A stretch of DNA of 64,000 bases from Ambrosia x helenae (GCA_030844895.1 CM061223.1:33947435-34011434); one strand, 5' to 3'; shown: positions 46,691 to 59,180, counted from the stretch's first letter. Notes: generated by a model not told the origin, from the letters alone. Numbers and translations: made by a program.

Positions 46691-49600
46691 TTATTCAAAA
46701 TTTATCATCTCAAGCCATGTAACCAACTGATGAAACCGGGTTTTGTCAAAAGCTTTTGTGAAGATGTCTGCCTTTTGATCAGCAGTATCTATTGGCAACA
46801 CCTGTATATATCCTTTGTCGTGAGCATCGCGAATTGAGTGAATCCGAATTTCAATGTGTTTGGTTTTAGAATGATCAACTGGATTCTTCACAATGTCACG
46901 ACAGGCATCATTATCAATAAAAATAGGTGTATACATGACGTTCAAACCGTAGTTCAAAAGCTGATTTTGGATCCATAACACCTGACAACAACAACTGGAT
47001 GCAGCTGTGTATTCAGCTTGAGCAGTGGAGATGGACACTGTAGTCTGTTTCTTGCTCTGCCAAGACACTAGCCTGTTACCCAGAAATTGACAACCACCAG
47101 AGACAGATTTTCTGTCAATCCTACAACCTGCATGATTACTATCAGAGTAAGCGATTAAATCAAAATTATCACTCTTAGGATACCATAAACCAAGTTTTGG
47201 TGTCCCTTTGAGGTAGCGGAAGACTCTTTTCACTGCAGTTTCATGCGATTGCTTAGGATTGGACTGAAAACGTGCGCAGCGTCCAACTGCCCACATGATA
47301 TCTGGTCTGCTAGCCGTTAGATACATCAGTGAGCCAATCATTGATCGATAAGTGTGAGGATTCACTGAAAGGCCTTGAAGATCTGGTACAAGTGTTGTTT
47401 GGGCCGCAAAAGGAGTATTGGACGGCTTGCAGTCGGTCATGTTGTATTTTTCCAGAATGTCTCGTGTATACTTGGCTTGATGGATGAGTATTCCGTCTTC
47501 TTTCTGCTGAACTTCCAAGCCTAAGAAAAACGATAATTCTCCCATCATGCTCATTTCAAATTGAGACTTCATAATGCTTTCAAATTCCATGCACAAATTT
47601 TCATCAGTGGAGCCAAAGATAATATCGTCAACATAAATTTGAACAAGGATAGAATGTTTGTTGACTTCTTTGGTGAACAGAGTCATGTCAATCTTCCCTC
47701 TGGTGTACCCATTCTGCAGCAAATATGAAGATAAGGTCTCATACCAAGCTCGAGGAGCTTGATTAAGTCCATAGAGAGCCTTATCCAATTTGTAGTATTT
47801 GTTGGGATGATGAGGGTCTTCAAAGCCTGGGGGTTGACAGACGTATACTTCTTCCTTGATCTTCCCGTACAGGAATGCACTCTTCACGTCCATTTGAAAG
47901 ACTTTGAAGTTCTTGTATGAGGCGTATGCCAGGAAGATACGGATGGCTTCAAGTCGAGCAACTGGAGCGAACACTTCCTCATAATCAATACCTTCCTGCT
48001 GACGAAAGCCCTGAACTACCAGACGAACCTTGTTCTTGATCACCACACCTCTTTCATCCATTTTGTTGCGAAACACACATCTTGTTCTGATAGGATACTT
48101 CCCTTCAGGTAGATCCACAAGTTCCCAAACCTCGAGCTTTCTAAACTGATACAGCTCATCCTGCATGGCTTCAACCCAACTTGCATCTCTGACAGCATCT
48201 TCAATGCTGAAGGGTACCGTCTGAGATAAGAAGGCTGATAGTGCAATATTAAGTTTATCTGCCTGATTCCTAGTGAGAACACCCTCAGAGATTGGTCCAA
48301 TGATGTTCTCCACAGGATGATTCTTAGATGACTTAAATCCCATGTTTGGTTCTTCTTGAATTTGGGAAGGCATATTAGAGAGGTGATCTACAGGAGTTGA
48401 TGAGCTGGATGGATCATTTGCAGACTGTTGTGCTGAAGATGTTTCTTCTGAAACTGGAGAACTTTCAGGAGATGGAGTAGTTTCAACAGTTGCATCACCA
48501 TTTGTGGACTGAAGAGGAACAATTGGATCAGCTACGAGTGGAGAGAATCGGGTGGTGAAAGGTGCAACATCGTCTTCGGAAGAGTAAAGAGTATCTTCAA
48601 GAGGAGAAGGATCGGCTGCTTGATTGTTAGATGATTGTTCTTCAATGATACTGAAATTGTTGAAAACAACATCCACATCAAAGAACCAGTCAGGACCGGC
48701 TCCTGTGTTAGTAGAGTTGGATTCCTGCCAATCAACATAGAAAGATTCGAGAACCATTTTGGTTCGTTTGTTGTACACTCTATAGGCCTTTTGACTTGAA
48801 GAGTACCCAACAAAGAAACACTCATCTCCAACTGCATCAAACTTCATTATGTTCTCGTAGTTGTTAAGCAGCGTACATGAGCATCCAAAAGGCCTGAAGT
48901 AGTCAATCAGAGGTTTTCTTTTAAAAAGGAGTTCATAACCTGTTTTCCCGCGCGTCTTTACAATTAAGACTCTGTTAAGAACATAACAGGCGGTATTCAC
49001 AGCTTCAACCCAGAAGATGATCCGCAATTTGGAGTCGATTAGCATGGTTCTGGCCGCTTCAATAAGTGTACGATTCTTCCTTTCAGCAACGCCATTCTGT
49101 TAAGGAGTTCTCGTAGCACTGTATTGAAGATGAATCCCTTTGTTGTTGCAGAAAGTCACGAAGCTTTGATTTTTGAATTCAGTTCCGTGATCGCTTCTGA
49201 TTGATCTAACTTTTGTCTTTACTATGTTCTCAATGAGAGGTACAAACAGCATCAATATCTCGGCAGCTTCACTTTTGTATTCTAAGAAGTACACCCATGT
49301 AAAGCGAGAAAAATCATCTGTTATCACCAAACAATAAGACTTTTTAGCTAAACTTTTAACACTGATAGGACCGAAAAGATCCATATGCAATAGTTGAAGA
49401 GGTGAGTCTATAGAGTTCACTGTTTTGGACTTGTGCGATTTCTTGTGTTGTTTTCCTTTTGCACATGCTAAACATTTTTCAGAAAAAGGGAATTCCTTGG
49501 AAGGAAGACCTCTGACAAGATTTAGTTTTGAAAGCTTGTTAATGTTTTTGAAGTTAACATGTCCTAATCGCCTGTGCCATAACAGTGACTCTGACTCGGA

Positions 49601-50080
49601 TGCTTTAGAAAGTAAGCATGTCATTTGACATTCTGATTTAGCATCTCTCATATTTATCACATATGTGTTATTTTGTCTAGGAGCTTTTAGCATGATCATA
49701 TTGGTGGGCGGAATGAATCCAGGTTTCAGAAAGATGCACTCCATGTCATTGAATAACACAGATATTCCTTTGTCGCAGACTTGTGACATGCTCAACAGGT
49801 TGTAGCACAATTCTGGGACATAATTCACATCTTCTAACGTCAGTGCGTCAGAGACCACATCTCCCATTCCTACAATCTTTCCGCCCTTTTCATTTCCGGC
49901 GAAGGCAACGAACTCTACATCAATAAATCTATAGTTCTTGAGAAGTTCCTTTAGACCAGTCATGTGTCTAGAAGCCTCACTATCAACATGCCATAGATAT
50001 CTCATCAGTGCTATCAGCCATTTCTGTAACTTATTCTGAAATACAAAAGAAAAACACAAGAAATACACATATAAATACAA
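46691..50080 (-). pseudogene. inner Sirevirus pol: protease, integrase, RT, RNase H, one in-frame stop
   Basis: One frame from 50080 to the stop at 46691, broken only by a TAA at 49100-49102 within integrase. Protease is at WHVDSEASRHMTG, where the usual DSG is DSE. The pre-integrase zinc region has LLWHRRLGHVNF and CLACAKGKQHKK. Integrase has HMDLFGPISVKS, VITDDFSRFTWVYF and SDHGTEFKN, a DD35E layout. After the stop come the C-terminal integrase GKTGYELLFKRKP, then RT with FQMDVKSAFLYG and the polymerase box YVDD (about 47620). RNase H has AYSDSNHAG, AQAEYTAASS and FIDNDACRDI. It copies element RNA into DNA and inserts it. Everything but the stop and the protease change looks intact. Confidence 0.93.
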
Positions 50081-50115
50081 GAGACTCTATGTACAAACAT
50101 GACTTAAACCTTTAC
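50081..50115 (-). other. gag-pol junction with intron-like sequence
   Basis: Gag stops at 50116-50118 and pol is in a different frame. In element sense the junction has GTAAAG just past the gag stop and a T-rich TTTTGTATTTCAG ending near 50043, before AATAAGTTACAG in the pol frame. This looks like a plant intron that could join gag to pol if an upstream donor is used; the donor is unclear. Confidence 0.4.
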
Positions 50116-53100
50116 TTAGTTGACTTTGGGAATCCAGGTTTGGTTTAATTTTGATCTATCGTGATTTTCACCCAAAACTGACTCTTGTCTTTTCAAAATT
50201 TTTGTGGTTTTATCAAAGATTTTTACTGTTTCTTGAAGGTTTTTAATCTGATCAGAAAGACAGTTTAGTGCTTTGACATCACTGAATTTTAAATGACATG
50301 TTTTGACCACATGACCCTTATTTCCACATCTAAAGCACTTTGAGTGCTTTGGCTTGATCTTTGGAGAGGGTCTGGATGATGATGGTTGTGATGCTCTTCT
50401 CTTGATCTTGCTTGAGCATGAGCTTTCACTGGAACATGGTTCATCAATGTTGTTGTTGCTTGATTTCTCATTTGTGTTGCAGTCTGGCTCGCTAATGTCA
50501 CTTTCTGTATCACTCTGTGATTCTTCAGGAATTGTGTTATCTGTTTCACTTAGTGATTCTTCAGAACATGACATATCTGTTGATGATGGAGTAAACTCTG
50601 GAATTTCTTCAGTAAGAAATTTTCCAAACCTGTTTCTTTTTAATTCTGGTACAAACGGAGATGGTCTATATACATTTTCATTATCAGAGAATGCATCATT
50701 AAGATCAACACAAACTGGCATAACATTGTCAACACAAATATCTGAGCGTTTGATAGGATTCTTCCTATCATCAGGGTCCACAACGCCCTTTAAATTAAAT
50801 TTAGATGTTAATGTAGTACAGTCATCCGGCCTAGATAAACTATTACAGTTATCCATCGTAGATAAACTATTACAATCATCCAGTTTAGTTAAGTTATTAC
50901 ATTCATCCGAATTCAAAATAGTTTTAGACTTGTCATGACTCCAGATGAACCAATTCACTGTAGAGTAATTGGCACCTGGGTGACCTAACCCCATCGTTTG
51001 TCCACCACAACTTTCATCATCGTCCACCTGATCCTGTTGGGTCATATCTGCACTGCTTTTACTTATATTAGAGTTTGACTCAGATTTGACACATTCTTTT
51101 TCAAAAAGATCATTTTTTGGATGTGGTTTTGGAATGGGTATATATTCACTTTTGCTCAAAGGTAAAAATAGAGATTTTACAATTCCCTTTTTATCCTTAT
51201 ACCCAATTCCATCTTTGACGAATGATTTCCTTGAACAATCAAGGATATCTGTATGAGCATGCTTGCCTACATTCCATTTGTCCACAACAATTTGGAGATG
51301 ATTTGTTTCATTTCTAGATATTTCTAGTTTTCCAGTTAAGTCATTTATTGAAAAATCTTTTCTGAGAACAAATTCTTTTAGAGTGTGCATTTCAGCTATT
51401 GTTGCATTTAACTTTCGCTGATATGCTAACTCATTTTCTTTCATTTCAGTGTTGATTTTTCGGATGTCATCCATTTCTCTTAAAATTTTCCTATTGTGGG
51501 ACAAACAGTAAGCAACAGCTGTAACACACCTTGGTGAGCACAGCTTTGATTTTATTTCAAGAGGAATACTTACCAGATCTCTCTCCTCAACTTTCTTCTG
51601 CACGCTCTGAGGTTGTTGATCAGCTTTGCTTGTGGAAGTCTTCTCAGCAACTAAAGCTTCCTCGGTAGCAACCTCCTTTCCCTTGTCCTCATTCAGCACA
51701 CTTTTTAGACCAGCATTCTCCATCCATTCTCCTTTTGGCATCTCCGCTGATGACCCTTCCAAAGAGCTCACACCAAGTGTTGATTTTGTGCAGATCTTTG
51801 CCATCAGTGCCTTGTTCACTTCAGCCTCAGCCTCAGCCACAGCAACTTCATCTCCCCAGTCAAAATCTTGAACCACCAGTGCCTTCTGCTGATTGGCTTC
51901 GCTTCCATCCGTTATTGCCACCATCCTCTTTGCCGGTTTAATTTCAGCTTGATTCAACGTTGGACATTCATACTTGAAGTGTCCGAGAGTTTTGCAATTG
52001 TAGCACCTGATTTTTGACTTATCAAAGCCAGCCTTTCCCATTCCAACCCTTCGACCTGTTCTGTCCTGAAACCTCTTCACCCTTAGAGTAATCATGGCCA
52101 TTTGCCATTTTAGGTCCATCTCCACCATATCGTCTGGATCCACTTGATACATATCTTCCGGACTCATCATATCATTCTTCAGGTCACCTGTCTTCAATGC
52201 TTCAAAGCTGGTCATGAAAGTGTTGAAGAGTTCAACATGTTCATTAGCAAGCTTTGTTTGTTGTGGGTTGAGAGTCCTTGCCACTGGGTCGGAGTATGGA
52301 ACGGTCTTTCCTGAACTGGAGCTACCGCCACCCATTCCATCAACATACACATGAGACGAGCTTGAACCCACGTTACCCACTGGGGTCATTAATGCCAAAT
52401 TTTTCATTGCAGTGCTGGGTACAACCTTCGGATTGGTCTGGTTCATTTCTCTCTTCGTGATGTCCATCTCAAACGACTTCAGGGTGTTGATAAGGTCAGC
52501 CAAGGTAGACTGGGCGTCTAGATATTCTTTCCTGATCAACATACACTGGATGCTCCATTCTTTTGGCAGGGAGTCTAGCAACTTCTTGATTGAATTTCTG
52601 TTGTTCACAGGAATTCCCGCCTTCTTCATCTTGGTCAACATACTCATGAACCTTTCGATATGTGAGCTTAAGCTTTCCCCACGAATGCTACTGAACATGT
52701 CATATTCTTTCTGCACCATGTCTTGCTTATACTGGCGCATCTCTTCATTCCCTTCATAGTACTCATTTAACGCAAACCACAGATCGTGCGCAGTCCCATA
52801 CTCCTCAAACATGTTATAAACATCGTTTGATAAGGCCATGGTAAGGGCACCATAAGCCTTATGATCTCTCTGGAGTAGCTGTTTATCGACATCAGTGTAA
52901 GTGGTTGGATCAGGGTTAAACTCTTCTCCTGTGGCAGTGGTTCTCATTGGAATGTGTGGGCCCAACTGGATAGAATTCCATTGGGTGAAGTCCGTGACAT
53001 AGAAGAATGTTCTCATTTTGTTCTTCCAAGTTCCATAGTCCTCTACACCTTTTAACTTAGGAACTCTAGTTGTTGTTCCGGTTTCAAGTTCTTGTTGAGT

Positions 53101-53139
53101 GATAGGATTTACTGTTGAGTGGTTATTGTTACCGGCCAT
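50116..53139 (-). CDS. inner Sirevirus gag, 1007 residues, two CCHC zinc knuckles
   Basis: Starts MAGNNNHSTVNPITQQ at 53139, just after the leader. Residues of about 25-240 are the UBN2-type gag fold (VPKLKGVEDYGTWKNKMR, YGALTMALSNDVYNMFEE). The first zinc knuckle CYNCKTLGHFKYEC is near residue 378 and the second, CFRCGNKGHVVKTC, near 930. Between them lies a long charged, serine-rich and partly coiled section (CLSHNRKILREMDDIRKINT region). This is much longer than ordinary copia gag (about 300-400) and typical of Sireviruses. Gag packages the RNA and forms the particle. The frame is uninterrupted. Confidence 0.93.
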   Translation of the reverse strand: MAGNNNHSTVNPITQQELETGTTTRVPKLKGVEDYGTWKNKMRTFFYVTDFTQWNSIQLGPHIPMRTTATGEEFNPDPTTYTDVDKQLLQRDHKAYGALTMALSNDVYNMFEEYGTAHDLWFALNEYYEGNEEMRQYKQDMVQKEYDMFSSIRGESLSSHIERFMSMLTKMKKAGIPVNNRNSIKKLLDSLPKEWSIQCMLIRKEYLDAQSTLADLINTLKSFEMDITKREMNQTNPKVVPSTAMKNLALMTPVGNVGSSSSHVYVDGMGGGSSSSGKTVPYSDPVARTLNPQQTKLANEHVELFNTFMTSFEALKTGDLKNDMMSPEDMYQVDPDDMVEMDLKWQMAMITLRVKRFQDRTGRRVGMGKAGFDKSKIRCYNCKTLGHFKYECPTLNQAEIKPAKRMVAITDGSEANQQKALVVQDFDWGDEVAVAEAEAEVNKALMAKICTKSTLGVSSLEGSSAEMPKGEWMENAGLKSVLNEDKGKEVATEEALVAEKTSTSKADQQPQSVQKKVEERDLVSIPLEIKSKLCSPRCVTAVAYCLSHNRKILREMDDIRKINTEMKENELAYQRKLNATIAEMHTLKEFVLRKDFSINDLTGKLEISRNETNHLQIVVDKWNVGKHAHTDILDCSRKSFVKDGIGYKDKKGIVKSLFLPLSKSEYIPIPKPHPKNDLFEKECVKSESNSNISKSSADMTQQDQVDDDESCGGQTMGLGHPGANYSTVNWFIWSHDKSKTILNSDECNNLTKLDDCNSLSTMDNCNSLSRPDDCTTLTSKFNLKGVVDPDDRKNPIKRSDICVDNVMPVCVDLNDAFSDNENVYRPSPFVPELKRNRFGKFLTEEIPEFTPSSTDMSCSEESLSETDNTIPEESQSDTESDISEPDCNTNEKSSNNNIDEPCSSESSCSSKIKRRASQPSSSRPSPKIKPKHSKCFRCGNKGHVVKTCHLKFSDVKALNCLSDQIKNLQETVKIFDKTTKILKRQESVLGENHDRSKLNQTWIPKVN

Positions 53140-53946
53140 GATTTAAGTAAGTTTTTAGCAGTTTGTTTATCAGATTTTAAAGTTTAACAGTCCAGAAAAT
53201 GTCCAAGTCCTTAAGTACGCAGCTAAGTACGCAGAGGTCCAGATCAAGTATGCAGCAACCTGTAAGAATGTGAACAGCCTTGTCAAGATGTAGTCTTTAG
53301 ATAAGTGCGCAGTCCTGCAAGTACATGTGTAGCTGTGTTTCTTGATAAGTGCGCAGATAAGTCAACACTTGGGCATGGTAAGTGCTCAGTCTTGACTGAT
53401 CAGTCTGCGCACTAAATGAAGTACGCAGACACTTAAACTCTCGTTTAAGATTTAAGTGCGCAGAAACCCTAGCCAAGTACTCAACATTACACTTTTCAAT
53501 AAGTACGCACAAAACAAGGATTTCTGTTTAAGTGCGCAGAAACCCTAATTAAGTGCTCAAGACGATTTACAGCAATAAGTACGCACAACCTTGTTTGCGT
53601 ACTAAAACCAGTGATTTAAGTACTCAAACCAAGAAACAAGTGCTCAACATATGAAATAAGTGCGCAGAATGTATGAAATAAGTGCGCAAAACAGGCTGTG
53701 AAAAACAAAAAAACTCAGCTGAATTCTTTCCAAAACATTTTCATTTCATTCTGAAGTGCTTGGATTGAATTTTCACCTAAAATGACATACTATTAACCTT
53801 CAGAGACACAATTTTCACGAATTTTGAAGCCAAAATATAAGAAAAACACCTAAATTTAAAAGTTTATAAAGAAAATAATCTTGATAATAAAAACTAACAA
53901 GATGAGGGTTTTGGTATCTTAAAGTAGATACAATCTAGAGCACAGA
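53140..53946 (-). repeat. inner Sirevirus leader with AAGTRCGCA half-site array
   Basis: Between 53205 and 53700 there are about eleven exact AAGTACGCA or AAGTGCGCA words, two in inverse sense, and at least six with one change (AAGTGCTCA, AAGTATGCA). The same word forms each arm of the LTR palindrome. No ORF of note is present. Confidence 0.88.
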
Positions 53947-53959
53947 GGCTCTGATACCA
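53947..53959 (-). promoter_or_regulatory. primer-binding site of the inner Sirevirus
   Basis: In element sense TGGTATCAGAGCC lies three bases past the 5' LTR, the initiator tRNA-Met site. Confidence 0.92.
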
Positions 53960-53962
53960 AAT

Positions 53963-54422
53963 TGTAAGTCCCAAATGCTAGATCTTGTTAAGTGCAAGAG
54001 ATTGTTATCACTTAGAAACACCTATGGATTAGGTGTTTTAAGTGATTAATCTTCTACAATAAAAGAAACTAGATGAACATGAATAAAACCGACACACACA
54101 ATGAATAACATGATGATTCCATTTCTGATTTGATGATGAATAACCTTGGAATACACAGACAAGTACGCACCTATTCACGTGTGCTACAAAGATTAACCAA
54201 AAACCCTAAAGAAACAAGCTGCACACACACATTCTATTTATAGGAGGAGTTGGGCCTGCGCACTTAACATAAGTGTGCAGGGCCCATCCAGTTAAGTGCG
54301 CAGCTAGGGTTTCCCACAAACAACTTTGTCTAAATAACATAACTAACCCTCTAACTATCAAGCTATACAATAACCATCAAAAGTCTATGATCTGGTAACT
54401 GTGGTCTCAATATAACCCAACA
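53963..54422 (-). repeat. 5' LTR of the inner Sirevirus
   Basis: Same sequence as the 3' LTR but for about four bases. TATA box CTATAAATAG is at 54243-54234. The palindrome at 54256-54280 has one arm base changed (AAGTGTGCAG). Confidence 0.95.
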
Positions 54423-54427
54423 GTTAC

Positions 54428-56289
54428 ATACTTCTACATCTTTTAATACAGAGTATCTTTCCTTCGAAGGAGATAAGGGAGGTAAGGTCAGCATGGCAGG
54501 TATATTTAAATTTGACGCACAAATTTTGAAAATGATTGATTAGTCGTTACTTTGAGAATGGTTATAGAAAAGAACAAAAAAATATTTTTCTTATTTTCTG
54601 GTAAATTTTATACATAAATTTATTCTCTCGTTATTTATGCACAAAATTTAGGGGAGAAGGGAGATAATCAAGGAAAATACAAAAATAGTGTTTCATTTGA
54701 GTTATGCACAAAATTTAGGGGGAGATAGAAGAGAAAATAAGAAAAATACAAAAACATGTGAAAAAGAGAAAACTACAAAAAGAGTTTTTGTTGTATCAAT
54801 TGTGAAAAAGGCTGACACATGTAAGACCAGCATTGAAACGGTTAGGCTCTAGGGTGATGTGTCGGTAGGCTTGGTCCTAGCGACTGGAAAATTGGCTGAT
54901 CTTGTGACACACCTAATGATAACGTGTGGCCTCAGTAGGAAACGTCACATGGAATTGGTACATTTTTTATTTGAATGCTTGTGTGACGTCCCGATACACA
55001 CTGTGTTCTAAATCTGAAACCGTTTTCTGAAAAACTCATGTATCTCCTTTGTTTTGTGTAAGCAAAGACCTGGGGATACTAGGCAATGTCAGTTTCTGCT
55101 GCATCCAGATATATGCTGACCTAGCTGTACATTGTCGCGCTGTAGATCAAAAACGCCAAAAGAGGCCAATGAGCCCAAAAAGATGCCAATGTGCACAACA
55201 AAAGAGGCCCTCTAAAGCCCAAAACACCAAAACCTACATCGTTTGAGAAATCAAATTGATTTGTATATTATGCCATTCTATTTCTAAATGATCTATTCTT
55301 TTCTCTTCTCAACCAAGTCCTAGTCAAGGTTTCAGAATTCTAGAACAGACACCGTGAAAATATGTGGTAGGGAAACTTCTTGCATGATAGAGTGTACGAC
55401 ATATAATTCTAGGATTTGATTGTGACTTGCTTGAGTGTCCATAATTAATACACCAAAACATGATAAATTAATCACAGACAGTCAAATAAGAAGGTCTAAG
55501 GCAATAAGTTTAAGTGGACGAATATACTGGCAATTGCTCGGACCGACTAGAGTAGATCCGTGTTGATAAGTGTCCTTGAGTCTAAATCATAGTGATTCAA
55601 TCCCTCGAGAAAAAAAATGTGTAGTTATTTTTATTTCAATTTCTTTTTCATTTATTTTGATTCTTATTGTTTTGCTTTTGAGTTTATTTTTATTTTAGTT
55701 TTATAAAATCAACCATTCTTGAATATTTGACTTATCATCCACTGTGAAAGAAATCCAATTTTTTTAAATTTTCATGTGAAACTAGTCTGAAAAACTAGGT
55801 GTTCATGATACTGGATCCTCTGTTATATTTAAACGTTTTATTACAAAGTTATGAGAATGTGCAGAATTTGATTTGAATCAAGAAACAGGGGTTGATGAAA
55901 AATGATTTCCAGTTGCTGACAAGCATGAAGCACCGTGATGAGATGATATACATGAGTCAGATGAACATGATGTGATTGCATGTTCTGATAATGAAAGTAC
56001 ACATGAAGAAGTACCTGTGATCCTGCTTGAAAAGCGAAGATTGAAAAAGAAAAGAGTTGTGAAGATCCTCCTCTCACATCCTCTTTTAACAAGAGTTTAA
56101 GCAAATGCTGATGATCATCCAAATGTGGATTTTATTCCTAGAGAAGAAGAAAAGGCACGAGTTTGACAGTGCAGAAAATAAGACTTTAAACAAAAACAAC
56201 ATCAACACCCCAGCAACAATCTAGGGGGAGATCACAATGCTACATTCAAGTTATGAAGACCTTTTGATAGCATCAGTCTAGGGGGAGAT
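54428..56289 (+). pseudogene. outer Sirevirus remnant: end of protease region, deleted pol, 3' non-coding DNA
   Basis: It resumes the protease-spacer text (YLSFEGDKGGKVSMAGIFKF near 54460) and then loses coding sense; integrase, RT and RNase H are missing. AAAATTTAGGGG phrases near 54640-54720 and a TGTCGGTAGGCTTGGTCC phrase near 54865 echo the post-pol spacer of the inner Sirevirus. The end carries two purine tracts, CTAGGGGGAGATC (about 56222) and CTAGGGGGAGAT (56278-56289), the second abutting the LTR. Confidence 0.7.
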
Positions 56290-56669
56290 TGTTGGGTCTA
56301 TAATAATGAGACTGTCGCTATCAAATACATATTGGTGATCAATGTTTGGGCTATGATATTTGGAACCGAGAACATTAAGGTTCTCGGTTAGTTTTAGGTG
56401 TTTGCGCCGAGAACTCATAAGTTCTCAGTTGGGCTTGGGCTAGGCTATGTGGGCCAGTGTGGGATACATAGTATATAAGTTAATGTTTTGTTCATTTGTT
56501 AGGTTAGCGGTTTGGTTTTAAGAACTCTATTGTATCAGACGGTTCTCTGAAACCGTATGCAATAGAAAGCTTTTCTTTCATATTATTCATCTTGTTTCTT
56601 GAATCACACAACTTTTTGATTCCGCCAATCTGTTGTGTTACTTGATATCGTGTTATTTCGGGACTTACA
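56290..56669 (+). repeat. 3' LTR of the outer Sirevirus
   Basis: Starts TGTTGGGTCTATAATAATGA and ends GGGACTTACA, like the inner element's LTR ends. Two palindromes, AACCGAGAAC...GTTCTCGGTT (56364-56389) and GAGAACT...AGTTCTC (56409-56426), lie before the TATA box TATATAA at 56472-56478. Confidence 0.88.
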
Positions 56670-57780
56670 CTACCTCGTTTGCAGGACCTTCAATGCGAGC
56701 TCTTATTGCTTCGCTCTTGTATAGGTTTTGCTTCCAATCTTCCTTTACTGGGGAAGTCATGTCTTGTCCTGATATGATTATAGGAAACACAACAGAAGTG
56801 GCTAAAGCTTTGGATATCATCAGGTCTGACGAATCATCTTTAGGACTTGAGCTCAACATAAAGAAAACCAAGGTTTTTTTGGCCATCATGCAATAGGATG
56901 AAGGTAAGGGAAGGGCTTTCCCAAGTGAGATAGGGAAGCCGGAAAGGGGTGTCAAACCCCTCAGGGGGTTATTTGCTAGGATACTAGCTATATCAGCAAG
57001 TTGGTTGTGAACAAAGTCTTGTGTGCCATGGACTTTATGGGTTGCTTACCTTGTTTGGGGGACCATCAATGTGAGCTCCTATTGCTTCGCTCTTGTATGG
57101 GTTTTTCTAAGCTGTTTTTTAGCTTGCGTACATGCCAATCTCCTTTGATGAGAAGGTCGTGTCCCTGTTCGACAAAAGGCTTTGGGGTGCAATTGAAGAT
57201 CTTATGGTGTAGGGGGGACGCACTTCAGTGATTTTCAGTGGAGGTTAGCTTTCCTGCCGATCCATCTTTAGGGGTTAGGCCTCCATTCGGCCAGGGATGT
57301 CAAGTATATGCTTTCATGGTTTCAAGGGCCTAGTCATTAAAGTTACAGGTCTACATCCTGCGGGACAGTGTGGTTGTTGGGCTAGTCCCAAATAACGAAC
57401 ATGCACTGGAATGCCTGCGCATTTCCCTCCCCAATTTTGATATTAGCGGTTTCACTAATTAGGACATCGCCCTCCAAAGGCTCAAAAAACTTTGGCAAAT
57501 GCTCTTTATAGTAAAACCATCCAGAGTTTAAGAGAAGAGTTTGATCTACCCTGACAGCAGAAAGCAGTGTAAGAATGCTTACGGGGTCTCATGACCAAGA
57601 CTTCCTGTATATTGTCCCTATTGACGGGCTAGGCAACACATGTCTGTGGTTTAATATATGGTTGTCTTTTAATACTGCTTAATGATTCCCTTATTTCCAG
57701 TCGACGAGTCTTGCCCGGTTTATCGTAAGGCTTGCTTGAATAAGTTTGAGGAGCATGCGGTCCATAACAAACCATCATAA
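56670..57780 (+). pseudogene. relic of a plant reverse transcriptase-like gene
   Basis: In changing frames one reads DDGTIIGNTTEVAKALDIIR-like RT palm text with GLELNIKKTKVF (about 56800-56880), then KPERGVKPLRGLFARILA, CELLLLRSCMGFSKLFFSLR (about 57070-57115), WRLAFLP, and near 57480 PPKAQKTLAN. This order matches a family of RT-like proteins seen widely in plant genomes. Many stops and shifts show long decay. It abuts the outer Sirevirus LTR, which probably inserted into it. Confidence 0.65.
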
Positions 57781-57790
57781 TTAAAATTTT

Positions 57791-59169
<1,379 letters not shown>

Positions 59170-59180
59170 TAAAATTTTAA

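Larger units (their letters stand above)
41607..54422 (-). mobile_element. inner Sirevirus (Ty1/copia), 12.8 kb, young and nearly intact
   Basis: LTRs of 460 bp each (41607-42066 and 53963-54422) differ at about four sites by eye, and the GTTAC target duplication is perfect (41602-41606, 54423-54427). On the minus strand the order is 5' LTR, primer-binding site, 0.8-kb leader, gag (1007 residues), pol (PR-IN-RT-RH), 1.9-kb spacer, a third long ORF, purine tract and 3' LTR. A large gag with two zinc knuckles and an extra ORF after pol are Sirevirus traits. Known faults are one in-frame stop in integrase, one in-frame stop and one frame change in ORF3, and an altered protease triad. Confidence 0.95.
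35231..56669 (+). mobile_element. outer Sirevirus-type copia element, old and gutted, with two later insertions
   Basis: A leader full of GTTCTCGG words leads to gag (from 36481), a zinc knuckle, the protease region and, at the right, a purine tract and 3' LTR (56290-56669). Gag and protease text continues correctly across the solo LTR (38860-41485) and across the inner Sirevirus (41607-54422), which proves nesting. Most of integrase, RT and RNase H is deleted: only about 1.9 kb lies between 54428 and the 3' LTR. No 5' LTR was recognised; the left boundary is an estimate. Confidence 0.75.

Noticed and set aside
50354..50938. 194-residue plus-strand frame
   Set aside because: Antisense shadow of the Ser/Glu/Asp-rich part of Sirevirus gag.
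53205..53700. CRISPR-like array
   Set aside because: The AAGTRCGCA words are 9-10 bp, irregularly spaced, vary in sequence and sit in a retrotransposon leader of a plant genome.
54428..56289. Intact pol of the outer Sirevirus
   Set aside because: No integrase, RT or RNase H motif in any frame; the space is too short, so the region is deleted.
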